This document shows, piece after piece, positions 55,021 to 64,000 of a DNA stretch of 64,000 nt. Position numbers and translations under genes: made by a program. Numbering within the stretch: position 1 is the stretch's first letter; every line of letters begins with the position of its first letter. Under the pieces are notes generated by a model. It saw only the letters and a program-made list of their open reading frames with translations, made no database searches and was not told the DNA's origin. The stretch is from contig NC_081180.1 of the NCBI RefSeq assembly GCF_029867415.1, positions 147,994,731-148,058,730 of the forward strand. The letters are read 5' to 3'. Source of the stretch: Vicia villosa. Taxonomy: Eukaryota > Streptophyta > Magnoliopsida > Fabales > Fabaceae.

Positions 55021-58000
55021 AATCATCTTAAACCTGAAGGTGAGATTGGCGTTAGCCTTTCGAACATTCGAGGTAGAAGAAGATTAAATATCAAAGTACC
55101 AGAAATTTGTCCTAGAGAGAAGATGGTGTAAATGATGTCCTTATTTTTGTTTTTGATTTGATATCTGCTGGGGAAAGAGAATTTTGTTTTTCTAGTGGAG
55201 GGATTTATGGTATGTAACGGTTGAATGGGGAAAGAGAATAATGACTTGCTGGGGATTGGGAATTGGTTTTATAGTAAGAAATTATGGATGAATGGTGATT
55301 GTCAGGCGAGAACTGACTTCACCATAAGATATCAGACGAGGACTGAAAATGATGGAAATGATTTGCCAGGGCGAGAACTGGACTTTGAAAAAGTTTGCCA
55401 GGGCGAGAACTGGACTTTGAAAAAGTTTGCCAGGGCGAGAACTGGACTTTGAAAAACTTTGCCAAGGCGGGAATTGGACTTTGAAAAAAGGTTTGCCAAG
55501 GCGGGCATTGGGCTTTGAAAAAGTTTGCCAGGGCGAGAACTGGACTTTGAAAAAGTTTGCCAAGGCGGGAATTGGGCTTTGAAAAAGGTTTGCCAAGGCG
55601 GGCATTGGGCTTTGAAAAAGTTTGCCAGGGCGAGAACTGGACTTTGAAAAAGTTTGCCAAGGCGGGAATTGGGCTTTGAAAAAGGTTTGCCAAGGCGGGC
55701 ATTGGGCTTTGAAAAAGTTTGCCAGGGCGAGAACTGGACTTTGAAAAAGTTTGCCAAGGCGGGAATTGGGCTTTGAAAAAGGTTTGCCAAGGCGGGAATT
55801 GGGCTTTGAAGAATAATTACCAGGACGGGAACTGGGTTTTGAAAGATGATTACCAGGACGGGAACTGGATTTGGAAAGATGATTACCAGGACGAGAACTG
55901 GGTTTTGCAATGATTTGAAGGTCGGAAGGCAAAGGATTCACAACACGGGGGTTGCACCTGAAAAGTTTTCCCATACGGGGGAGGGACCACGGAGACTAGT
56001 GACGACTAGACTCGATCAAAAGACATAATCACGAAGATATTGATGCTTGCGAAGCATAAGAATTACATTAATCCCTCAGGCCAAAGGCGGGGTGTAACTC
56101 TTCAAGAGTGGCAATCGTTCGAATTGCCACACACCAAGTATGGTTATTCAAATGATTGAAAAATGAGATGGGTTGAATGCCCACCCTCATTCGCACTCTA
56201 ATTTGCACGCAGCACACGGGAAATAACCTCGGAGACAACGATTCTGACGAAGAAGGCCAGGAGAGAGAAGATAAGATTTCTTTTGGGGATTGAGAATACC
56301 AGGTATTGGCACCACGGTTTGAGGAGATTTGTGATGTAGTAGCAGATATCAATCGGAGTCTGTAAGGACAACTTTTTCTGTGGGGATGTATCATCGTCTT
56401 GATTGAATGTCTATTTGTATTATCTGGCTTATGCTTTGTATGCATGTTTGAATTTTATGGCGTAATGGTCCATTGTAATGGATATGCTACGCTTTGAGGA
56501 TGAAATGCTGTATGCAATGGATACTATATGCAGAGTGCCAAATAAAGGCATTAGTGGGATAGAGAAACATGATCATTGGGGTCCATTGCTTATTGTCTTG
56601 AGGTGCCAATATGAATCAGTGTTGGAAACCCTACAGTACCAAAGATCATTGGCAAATGTATTGAGGGTTAGAGCTTAGCTTTGCTGGGGATGAAGGGACT
56701 TAATCTGACTTTCCCTACATCTTGAATTGCTTGGGGACGGTGAGCTTGAGGAGATTCCCTCGATTTACCATGTTGAGAATGAGAAATTCATATAAGAAGC
56801 CCAGATTGGGGAAGCGGAACAACTCCCATGAGAAATAAACTCATGTGCTTGGGGAGGGACCGAAGTTCCAGGAGAAATAAACTCCTATGATCGGGGAGAA
56901 GGCAATAAAACTCAGAAGATTGTGCCCCAAGCTTCGTGAACTACGAGGGAATTTGCCCCAAAGGATCCTTGGAGAGATTTGTCAAATCTTGACGTAACTG
57001 CCCCAGATTGGTTGAACCCAAGAGAGATTCCTCGACTTGATTGCCCCAGATATGCTGAATTTGAGAGGTCGAACCTCGATTTAATTGCCCCAGATTGACC
57101 AACAGTGAATGGATGCTTCAGTTGACAGAGTTTTCACACAACTCGCCCCTTAGAGTAATGAGTCTTTGAAGTGAATGGCTCATGGAATCGATCAACTTTT
57201 TCTGCAGTTGTTCATTGTTGGATCTTCCTTGATGTCAAGTGTCTATTCACAAGTAAAAGATATTTGTTTTGAAGATGCTAATATTAATGCAATGCTTATG
57301 CTAGCTTCGAAATCAAAGTTATTAAAACAAAGTTGTGACATTCAGTGTTTGAATTATTTGTCATATCGATATCAACATAAATGGTAAGCAAACATCTAGG
57401 AGTCAATTTTACACAACTTGCTTTTGAAATAAACCCTGCTTCAATTAGGTCTTTTTAAGGGTTGTAACGTGGTCTGGTTCACGGTTTCAGAAAGAAAGGA
57501 TTTTAAGGCTCAAAGTCTAACCTAACCCACCCATTCTTCGTGATGTTCTCCAGTCCTAAGTTCAGCTTAACCTGATACGAGCGTTCATCCTTCAAGAGGA
57601 TTTTGAGATGGTTGAGGAATCAATGAAGTTCTTGGATATGGCAGTCACTTTACCTTTCGTTTTTTGGTGTCTAATCACACGACTTTGTTCCTTTGATGAG
57701 GACCTTTATTTTGTAATCCTCGTTTTTCGCTTCTGCTTTGTTTTCTTTTTGTTCCCCTAACTTTTGCCTGGACAAATTCTTTTGAATTTTATTTTGGAGT
57801 CCAGCGGGATGCCCCAATTTTTGCCTAAGTCACTTGTTTTCAAGTTGTTGACTTAGCGGGCTTTCTTTCTTTTTTTTTTTTTTTTTTGAACAAGTCGTGT
57901 GATCCTGAATCTTTGATTTGCGGGAGGTGATTGTGACTGCCTCATTCTTTGGTTGATGAGGGGTTACCATTGTGGCATTGACTTTCCTCAACCTTTTGAA

Positions 58001-58821
58001 AGATAACCATTGTTGTATCCTTGGACGGACACTCCTGGTGAATTTTGAATGCTCGATCAGATTAATTGAATGCTACCCTGCCCCTGGGTTAAATGTGAGG
58101 GTTTCTTCTTTGGTATAGAAAATAAACTCCTACTTCAAGGCTCAAAGGGGTTAACGAGGGTCTATCTCCCTTATATCTCCGGTGTTTGGGGATTTGAAAC
58201 AATGCCTGTACATCCTCAGCGGGGTTTTATTCAAAAGCATACAATTAGAGATTTTGCGTTTTTATTATTTTTTCATCATTCTCCTTTTGCTATTTTTGCT
58301 TAATCAAGAGTTTGATATCGATAGACAGAAAGATATGAGTGAACACGAATGGATTGATTCGAAACTAGCATATGCAATGTATTTTTATTTTCATTAAAAA
58401 CAAACAGGTTTTACATGGAAGAAACATTTAACACAACAAGGAAAATTACAAATGAAAATGCAGAAATGAATTGATGATTGCCATAATAGAGGATGCTTGA
58501 CTCCGTTTGGACTTATTGATCTTGGATACCTTCCGCAGTTCCTTCCAAACACTTCAGATTGCTTCAAAAGAAAACTCCAACAAAGTCACCCAAGAGTTGT
58601 AAATTTTGTGTTACTTTAGGGATTCGAGCAATGCGAGTGATGCAATGCTCAAGATAAGAGTACGTCTTGCTTATCCCTCGTGCGGGAGCCCCAAGCATAG
58701 TTGCTAGAGTGGTAATCACCATCAAACATGGAGGAACCTTGCATGGCCGTCAAACTTAGAAAAGCTATATGTTGTGAGGAAAGAATTTGTTGATTCTGGA
58801 GACTTTCTGAAATCTAGGCAT
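55021..58821 (-). other. Non-coding 3' interior of the Ogre-like element
   Basis: Occupies the place where pol should be. It contains a tandem-repeat array (55363-55915) and a stretch of repeated GCCCCAGATTG and GAGAAATAAACTC words (about 56760-57110). The rest is unassigned sequence with a T-run near 57868-57887. No protease, RT, RNase H or integrase motif is readable on either strand; the short open frames here show no domain. Confidence 0.75.
55363..55915 (-). repeat. Tandem array of about 17 units (32-33 bp) with higher-order structure
   Basis: Plus-strand units start GCCAGGGCGAGAACTGG (type A), GCCAAGGCGGGAATTGG (B) or GCCAAGGCGGGCATTGG (C) and end CTTTGAAAAAGTTT. From about 55461 the order is B-C-A repeated, with A units at 55527, 55624 and 55721, exactly 97 bp apart. 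The last three units are more diverged (ACCAGGACGGGAACTGG). The repeat lacks stops on the minus strand in all frames, which creates long but meaningless open frames. Confidence 0.9.
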
Positions 58822-60357
58822 TTATTCGAGCAAAGGAATTCCATTCACCCATATGTTTCCTTCTTGAAGGGTTATATGCCTCCCATCAATCAAATGTTGT
58901 ACTTTGGCTTTGAAAGCATTGCAGTCCTCAGTTGAGTGCCCCATTGATCCAGCGTGATATCCACATTGCACATTAGGGTCATACCCAGGTGGAAACGGTT
59001 GTGGTGGAGGCTTTAGAGATTTGGGAACCACCAATGAGCTTTGAACTAGATATGGAAGAAGTTTAGTGTATGTCATAGGAATCTGGTCCAAAGGAGCATT
59101 TCTTCGTTCCAAATTACTTCTAGGTTGGCGTTGATTCGGATGACCTTGTTGATGTGGAGCACATTGCTTTTGTGGCAGATACTGAACCGGTTGTTGTTGG
59201 ACCATCTGGGGTTGTTGATTGATAGTGGTGGCAAAGGCTTGTGGAATATATTGGCCAGGAGAAACTAGTACCATCTGATAGTTAGGAACCTGAACCTGAG
59301 GATAAGCAGGGATTTCCTCTTCTGCGATCTCAGAAACTGCATTTATTTCACTTTTCTCTTCTTCTGTGAGTTCGGAAACATAAGCAATATCCTGAATCTT
59401 ACCAACCCTTAAGGCGTTTTCAATTCGTTCTCCTACGACAACCAAATTTGAGAATTCGGAGGAAGCACATCCAACCATCATGTTCAGATAGGGATCTTTC
59501 AAAGTATTCATGAACATGTCTACAAGCTCTCGTTCCAAAAGTGGAGGTTGGACTCTGGAAGCTAATTCTCTCCATCTTTGTGCATACTCTTTAAAAGACT
59601 CATCAACCTTCTGAGTTAAACTTTGGAGTTGCATTCTAGTAGGAGCCATGTCACTATTGTACTTGTAATGCTTGAGAAAAGCCTCTGCTAGTTCATACCA
59701 AGTGCGGACATGAGCTCGTTCAAGTCGTGTATACCATTCAAGAGATGCCCCACTGAGGCTATCCTGAAAGAAGTGCATTAGAAGCTTATCATTTTCTGCA
59801 TACGGGGCCATCTTGTTGCAAAATGCCTTGATGTGACTCATCGGACAAGTGGTACCCTTGTATTTCTCAAAACTGGGGACTTTGAACTTAACAGGAATCT
59901 TGATATCAGGAACTAGGCACAAATCAATAGCATTTAAACCGGAGGAGCTTTGACCTTCTAAAGCCTTCAACCTTTCTTCCAGGAGATGGAATTTTCTCTC
60001 ATTTTCCTCGATCGGGAACCTGAAAGCTTCAAGTTCAGAATCGTTCTCATGGTGTGAATCCCCCTTGTTATGAACTTCCACGGGCACAGGTTTTGATCCC
60101 CCATTAGCAACAGTGGCCGGAGTACCATTAACCAACTTAGCAACACTTTGTCTTAGCTCTTCTTGCCCTTGAACAACAACATGGAGAGTCTCCAAGAGTT
60201 GGGTCATCCTCTCCCTCATAGTATCCATGTCCTTACGAAGTTCAGCCTGATTTTGTTCAAGATGGTCCATGATTCTACCCTGATTAATCCTTGTATGATA
60301 CAGATGTAGGGAAGTCAGTTTTGTTGATGAAGCAGAAATCTGTTGAAGGGACCCCAA
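58822..60357 (-). CDS. Ogre-like Gag, 511 aa
   Basis: The only protein of this element visible in the window. Residues about 30-85 are a charged coiled-coil-like segment (MDHLEQNQAELRKDMDTMRE). A gypsy Gag core (Retrotrans_gag type) spans about 150-310: KIPVKFKVPSFEKYKGTTCP, LMHFFQDSLSGASLEWYTRL, SFKEYAQRWRELASRVQPPL. A Pro/Gln-rich region follows (about 360-430). Near the C-terminus a knuckle-like CGYHAGSMGHSTEDCNAFK is CX2H-type rather than the usual CCHC, a form common in Tat-group Gag. It ends WVNGIPLLE then TAA, with no protease fused. The preceding leader between the primer site and the ATG is about 1 kb and has no extra ORF1. An upstream in-frame extension is not seen, so the first ATG is used. 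The frame is intact. Confidence 0.9.
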   Translation of the reverse strand: MGSLQQISASSTKLTSLHLYHTRINQGRIMDHLEQNQAELRKDMDTMRERMTQLLETLHVVVQGQEELRQSVAKLVNGTPATVANGGSKPVPVEVHNKGDSHHENDSELEAFRFPIEENERKFHLLEERLKALEGQSSSGLNAIDLCLVPDIKIPVKFKVPSFEKYKGTTCPMSHIKAFCNKMAPYAENDKLLMHFFQDSLSGASLEWYTRLERAHVRTWYELAEAFLKHYKYNSDMAPTRMQLQSLTQKVDESFKEYAQRWRELASRVQPPLLERELVDMFMNTLKDPYLNMMVGCASSEFSNLVVVGERIENALRVGKIQDIAYVSELTEEEKSEINAVSEIAEEEIPAYPQVQVPNYQMVLVSPGQYIPQAFATTINQQPQMVQQQPVQYLPQKQCAPHQQGHPNQRQPRSNLERRNAPLDQIPMTYTKLLPYLVQSSLVVPKSLKPPPQPFPPGYDPNVQCGYHAGSMGHSTEDCNAFKAKVQHLIDGRHITLQEGNIWVNGIPLLE

Positions 60358-61327
60358 TTAGCTTCTGATACAGAACCATGAAATGCATGATGATATGTAT
60401 GCAATGTTTCATTTCAGAGGAATCCTAAAGTCTTTTCACACACTTTTGTTTCTCTTTTATCTTCTTTTTTTTTGTTTGAATCAAAGCTTCATTTTGTATA
60501 TAGTATCTCTTTCCTTTTTTTTTTTTGAAATCAAGGCTTTCTTTTATATGGAGTACCTTTTCCTTTCTTTTTTGTTTTTCTATTTCTTTTTTAGAAACAG
60601 ACTTTAGGATACCCCACAAATGAAGTGGATAAAGCAATGATGTTATGCAATGCAAAATCATGGGATCAAGGTCCATATAATCTTAGTAACCACTGTACAA
60701 TCTTCTGAATAACTGATGTAGGTCAGATGTCATGAGATCAAAGGTCCGACACCTTTTTGAATACTAGGAGAACCAATAGTCACCAACAAAACTGAATAGT
60801 CACCAAAAGAACCTGAGTCACCAACGGTACCTGTCATGTATATCCCTCCCCACTCACAGGTGAATCTAGGCCAGGGTAAGGTTAAAATGGCAACCAGCGT
60901 TATCAGTCCTCCTGAGGCACCACCGTTGTTGCATCTACATGCCAACAATGATAACCCATTTGGACCTCGACTGGGCGTGGGTCTCATGATCGCACTAGAC
61001 AAGACCTGACATCTCATCGGCGTCATGACTATCCACTCTATCCTAGGTGTCCTATGTGTCAACTCTGGCCTGGGTATTTGGCCTTTTACCTCATAGAACA
61101 TCCCACCCAACCTGCAAAACAGAACAGAAGACCCCAAGGAACACAGAATATAATCCATATGCATGATGTGCAAACAGAAATAAACATGATATGCAAGCAG
61201 AAAAATAAACATGCAAACATATATACAAGGTATAAACATAAAAACAAATAAACACCCAGTAAATAAACAAACAAACGCAAGCTAGGATCGACTCGCTAAG
61301 GATGGACCAGCAACAGGTCTAGCAACA
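60358..61327 (-). other. Leader between primer site and gag of the Ogre-like element
   Basis: About 970 bp without a convincing ORF. Autonomous Ogre elements carry an additional ORF1 here; its absence fits a reduced, non-autonomous element. The frame at 60730-61239 shows no recognisable domain. Confidence 0.6.
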
Positions 61328-61345
61328 TCCCCAGCAGAGTCGCCA
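61328..61345 (-). other. Primer binding site, tRNA-Arg type
   Basis: TGGCGACTCTGCTGGGGA on the minus strand, two bases from the 5' LTR end. The tRNA-Arg primer is characteristic of Ogre elements and fixes the orientation. Confidence 0.85.
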
Positions 61346-61347
61346 GC

Positions 61348-64000
61348 TGTCGCACGCTCGCGAAAAATGAACAGAGTCGCCACCAATATATTTATCCCAT
61401 AAGGGAAAGGAATATCAGAAAACCTAACAAAGGAAGGAACAGGGTCTTGCGACCAGAGAATCAAGGTACGGAAGTCGGTTACGCGAGGGGAAGGTATTAG
61501 CACCCCTCGCGCCCATCGTACTCGATGGTATCCACCTATGTTTGTTTCTATCTAAAGGGTGTGTACTATGTCTATGTCTACATGCGAATGAATGCAAAAT
61601 GTAGGGAAAAGAAGAATTATACTCGCACGGGCCCTACCCCGCTGCCTACGTATCCTTTTCAGGAATCAGAGTTACCGTAGCTCGGCTCACGATTTTCTGT
61701 TTGTTTTTGTGTTTTTTAGGTGGGCGGCGTTAACGTTCGCGCTCTTGCATAAGGGGATTGCCTACGATGCGTATGAGCGGAAATAACGGTGCCCTTAAGA
61801 GAAGAAAAAGAGATTGGTTTGTGTCTTTTAGGGTAATTCCATGATGACGAGAACCCACTACAAGGTCTCGCATCACTTCCTTACTTTGTTTTAAATCTGA
61901 CCATTTGTTAGTGTTTTAAGTGTTTTTGGTTGGTGTTTTTTATGGGGATTTTAACTTTGTGACTTAGATCATACCAAAAGGATTTTGTTTTGCATATTTA
62001 GAGAACACACATCGAGGTCTACACCACAATCGATTCTCTAAATGACGGATAAGAAATACATCGAAATCTACATTCCAATCATTTCTTTCCGTTTAGTAGA
62101 AAAGAACGTACATCGGGGCCTACACCCCAATCATTTCTTTTCTACTACGTGGGGAAGAACGTACATCGGGGCCTACGCCCCAATCATTTCTTTCCCACCA
62201 TATATCAGAAGTGTGACAGTATGATCTTTGTCAGGTTTTTATTAAGTATTTTTAGATGTTTTATGGTGTAAAAGAAAAAGAAACTAGCCTAAGTATGAGG
62301 GGAATTTCTACCTAATGTTATCATGGTTTCTACCTATGGTTAGGAATAAAAGACACATGAAAATAAAGATCGCAATTAGAAGTCAATAGTGAGTAACACA
62401 ATGGTACAAAAATTGGCATACAAGCATATAGTAACAAGTCAAAAATATAGTACAAAAATGAATTAAAAATACTACTATTTTTTATGACTTTTTATGAGAG
62501 CAACGAACTACAAAGTGCCAAGTTAAACTAGCCTAAAAATCTATTAAGGAAACTAGTATTTTTTTTTTATGAGTTTCTAAATGAGATTTCTAAAAGTCTA
62601 ACATTAATCCTAAGATCACCTAATTGAAACTAACAAATTTTGTCATTGATTTTCATGAAGAAATTTCTAAAAGAGACTAAAAAATAAACTCTAAAAAAAA
62701 AACTATCAAGTTTCGATGGAGTCAGGGGGTGTAAAATTAAAATAGGGGTGCAGTCAGGAACAGGGCGCAGGCCCAAGGGGATGGCCCAAACAGAGTTTTA
62801 CTTGCAATTCAAAAGAGTGAGAGGCGTATGGGCCTCCCTGGGGGTAAACAACAGTAATTTGCGCAAGGCCCATGGCTCCCAAATTATTTTTTTATCTAAT
62901 TTCTCATTATCAGATTTTTAACAAAATAACAAAATAAAAAGAAAAATAGAAAAAATTAAAAAGAAAAGAAAACGGTGCGTTTAATGTTAAGACTGAACCA
63001 AATGACTCTTCAACTTCCACGAACTCACTTCTCTCTCTCGTTTCACATACGATTTCCGGCGAGTCCTCCGCCGTCCTCGCCGTCTCTAATCTCCCCCGAT
63101 CAACTAAACCTGAACATAAACCTAACCTCAAATTGCACCCCGAGATAGATTGCGTCCATAGATTGCACAGAAAACCCTTCATTTGGCCGGATCGATGAAC
63201 TCCCTTCCGAAACCCTAGGTTCTAGAAATTCAAATTAAATGGCGACGGCGGACGAGAAGACATCAAGACCTTGGGGAAAATAATTGTGGAGGCTTAGTCT
63301 ATGCAATGGTGCTAAGAATCAAACCGGTAATACGCGAGAGTGATCGGTCAGAAAACTTACCGGTGATGACGATTCTTGAAGACGCTTACATGGAGAAGAA
63401 AATACCAGAGGTAACGGCTTCAAGTTCCTTTACCGTTTATTCCCCTCGCTTCACTCGTTGTTCTTCTTCCTCTACTCTTCTTCTTCTTCTTCTATTCTGT
63501 TTTCTTTTGAATTTTCTCCGAGAATTTCCGTTGAGAGCTCTGTGTGATTGGTTGTTGTTGTTGCGTTATCAGTGAGATAGAGAGGCTGAGAGAATGTGAA
63601 GATGGTTCAGCACGCCTTCATTCAGAATCCGGAGATGGACCTCTGATGAAGGTTGGTTATGGTGCTTTAGTGATGGCGAAGAAGATGGAGAGAGGTTGAG
63701 AGTGATGAATAGGTGAGAGGTTGAAGAAGAGTGGATTGAAGTTGCAGTGTGAGTGAGGCGGTGAAGATGATGAGAGAAGAAGATGATGATGGAGGTGAAT
63801 GAGAGTGGTGGAGGAGAGAATGGCGTGTAGTTGAGCGTGAACCCTGAATCTGAGAGGTGAAGATGATTATATAGGGAGAGTTGATTGAAGATGACAGTTA
63901 GAGATGAGTGAATGTGAGTTGTTGGATTGAGCGATTCGGTTATGAATTGGAGGGTGGAGATTGAATCGATTGAGTTTGTTGGAATCTGAAAATTGAGTTA
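61348..64000 (-). repeat. 5' LTR of the Ogre-like element, cut by the window edge
   Basis: 2653 bp matching 41420-44072 base for base at a fixed offset of 19928, apart from five substitutions that I could see (near 62967, 63093, 63587, 63824 and 63918). The hairpin array recurs at 61997-62198 and the TATA box at 63866-63875. About 1.8 kb of this LTR should lie beyond the window. Confidence 0.95.

Larger units (their letters stand above)
41420..64000 (-). mobile_element. Ogre-like (Tat lineage) retrotransposon, gag only, running off the window
   Basis: The left end is at 41420 (TGTCGCACGC on the plus strand). The same sequence restarts at 61348 with a constant offset of 19928 to the window end. 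The left LTR ends at 55007 (minus-strand start TGTCATACCCC) beside a polypurine tract. The right LTR adjoins an 18-nt tRNA-Arg-type primer site. Without the nested copia insertion the LTR is 4453 bp, so the right LTR should end near 65800. The 6.3 kb interior holds gag and tandem repeats but no protease, RT, RNase H or integrase. In 2653 comparable LTR bases I count five differences, so it is young. The expected duplication of CTAGT (41415-41419) at the far end cannot be seen. Confidence 0.9.

Noticed and set aside
55282..55974. Open frames of 127-230 residues with QSPVLALANFFK-type repeats
   Set aside because: Stop-free tandem DNA repeat read in all three minus-strand frames; no start context or domain.

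Overview
This is plant nuclear DNA: about 64 kb holding one intact host gene, an auxin-response repressor (Aux/IAA) at 11048-12408 in five exons. Almost everything else is transposable elements, many nested. The mix (a Tat/Ogre-type element with 4.45 kb LTRs and a tRNA-Arg primer site, Sirevirus-type copia elements, Athila-like elements, an RRM-bearing L1 LINE, and CACTA, hAT and Stowaway elements) suggests a large-genome legume, probably tribe Fabeae (pea, vetch, lentil or Lathyrus). The species is inferred from element content only.

Layout. 1-6029: decayed Athila-like 3' part and LTR (LTR from 2243), with a 1.8 kb CACTA-type element inserted at 3173-5007. 6030-9958: probable Ogre/Tat-like solo LTR. 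9959-13435: the Aux/IAA gene with AT-rich flanks. 13436-20600: an L1-type LINE on the minus strand, frame-broken, split by a 3.36 kb solo LTR (16061-19422) with a perfect target duplication; its 5' end lies inverted on the plus strand. 20601-24208: Stowaway-like MITE, hAT element, a second solo LTR and microsatellites. 24210-29313: Ogre-like LTR fragment and a decayed Sirevirus. 29314-36284: a complete, non-autonomous Athila-like element with one 500-residue ORF. 36289-41419: LTR pieces, an antisense ORF fragment, and the 3' end of a minus-strand Athila-like element. 41420-64000: a young minus-strand Ogre-like element with gag but no pol, running off the right edge. Its left LTR carries a complete Sirevirus derivative (44104-53233) whose two LTRs read as identical.

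Relative ages agree with the nesting: no LTR differences in the Sirevirus, five seen in 2653 bp for the Ogre-like host, and about a dozen in 1.97 kb for the Athila-like element. All three structurally defined retroelements lack reverse transcriptase, so their recent movement was presumably driven by enzymes from autonomous relatives elsewhere.

I see no new multi-gene system. The most interesting signals are non-coding structures inside the retroelements. They are: a four-unit hairpin array in the Ogre-like LTR whose arms differ between units yet still pair; GC-rich palindrome cassettes at similar places in several unrelated LTRs; seven C-GNRA-G loop motifs in the Athila-like LTR; and a stem-loop plus central polypurine module downstream of the ORF in two Athila-like families.
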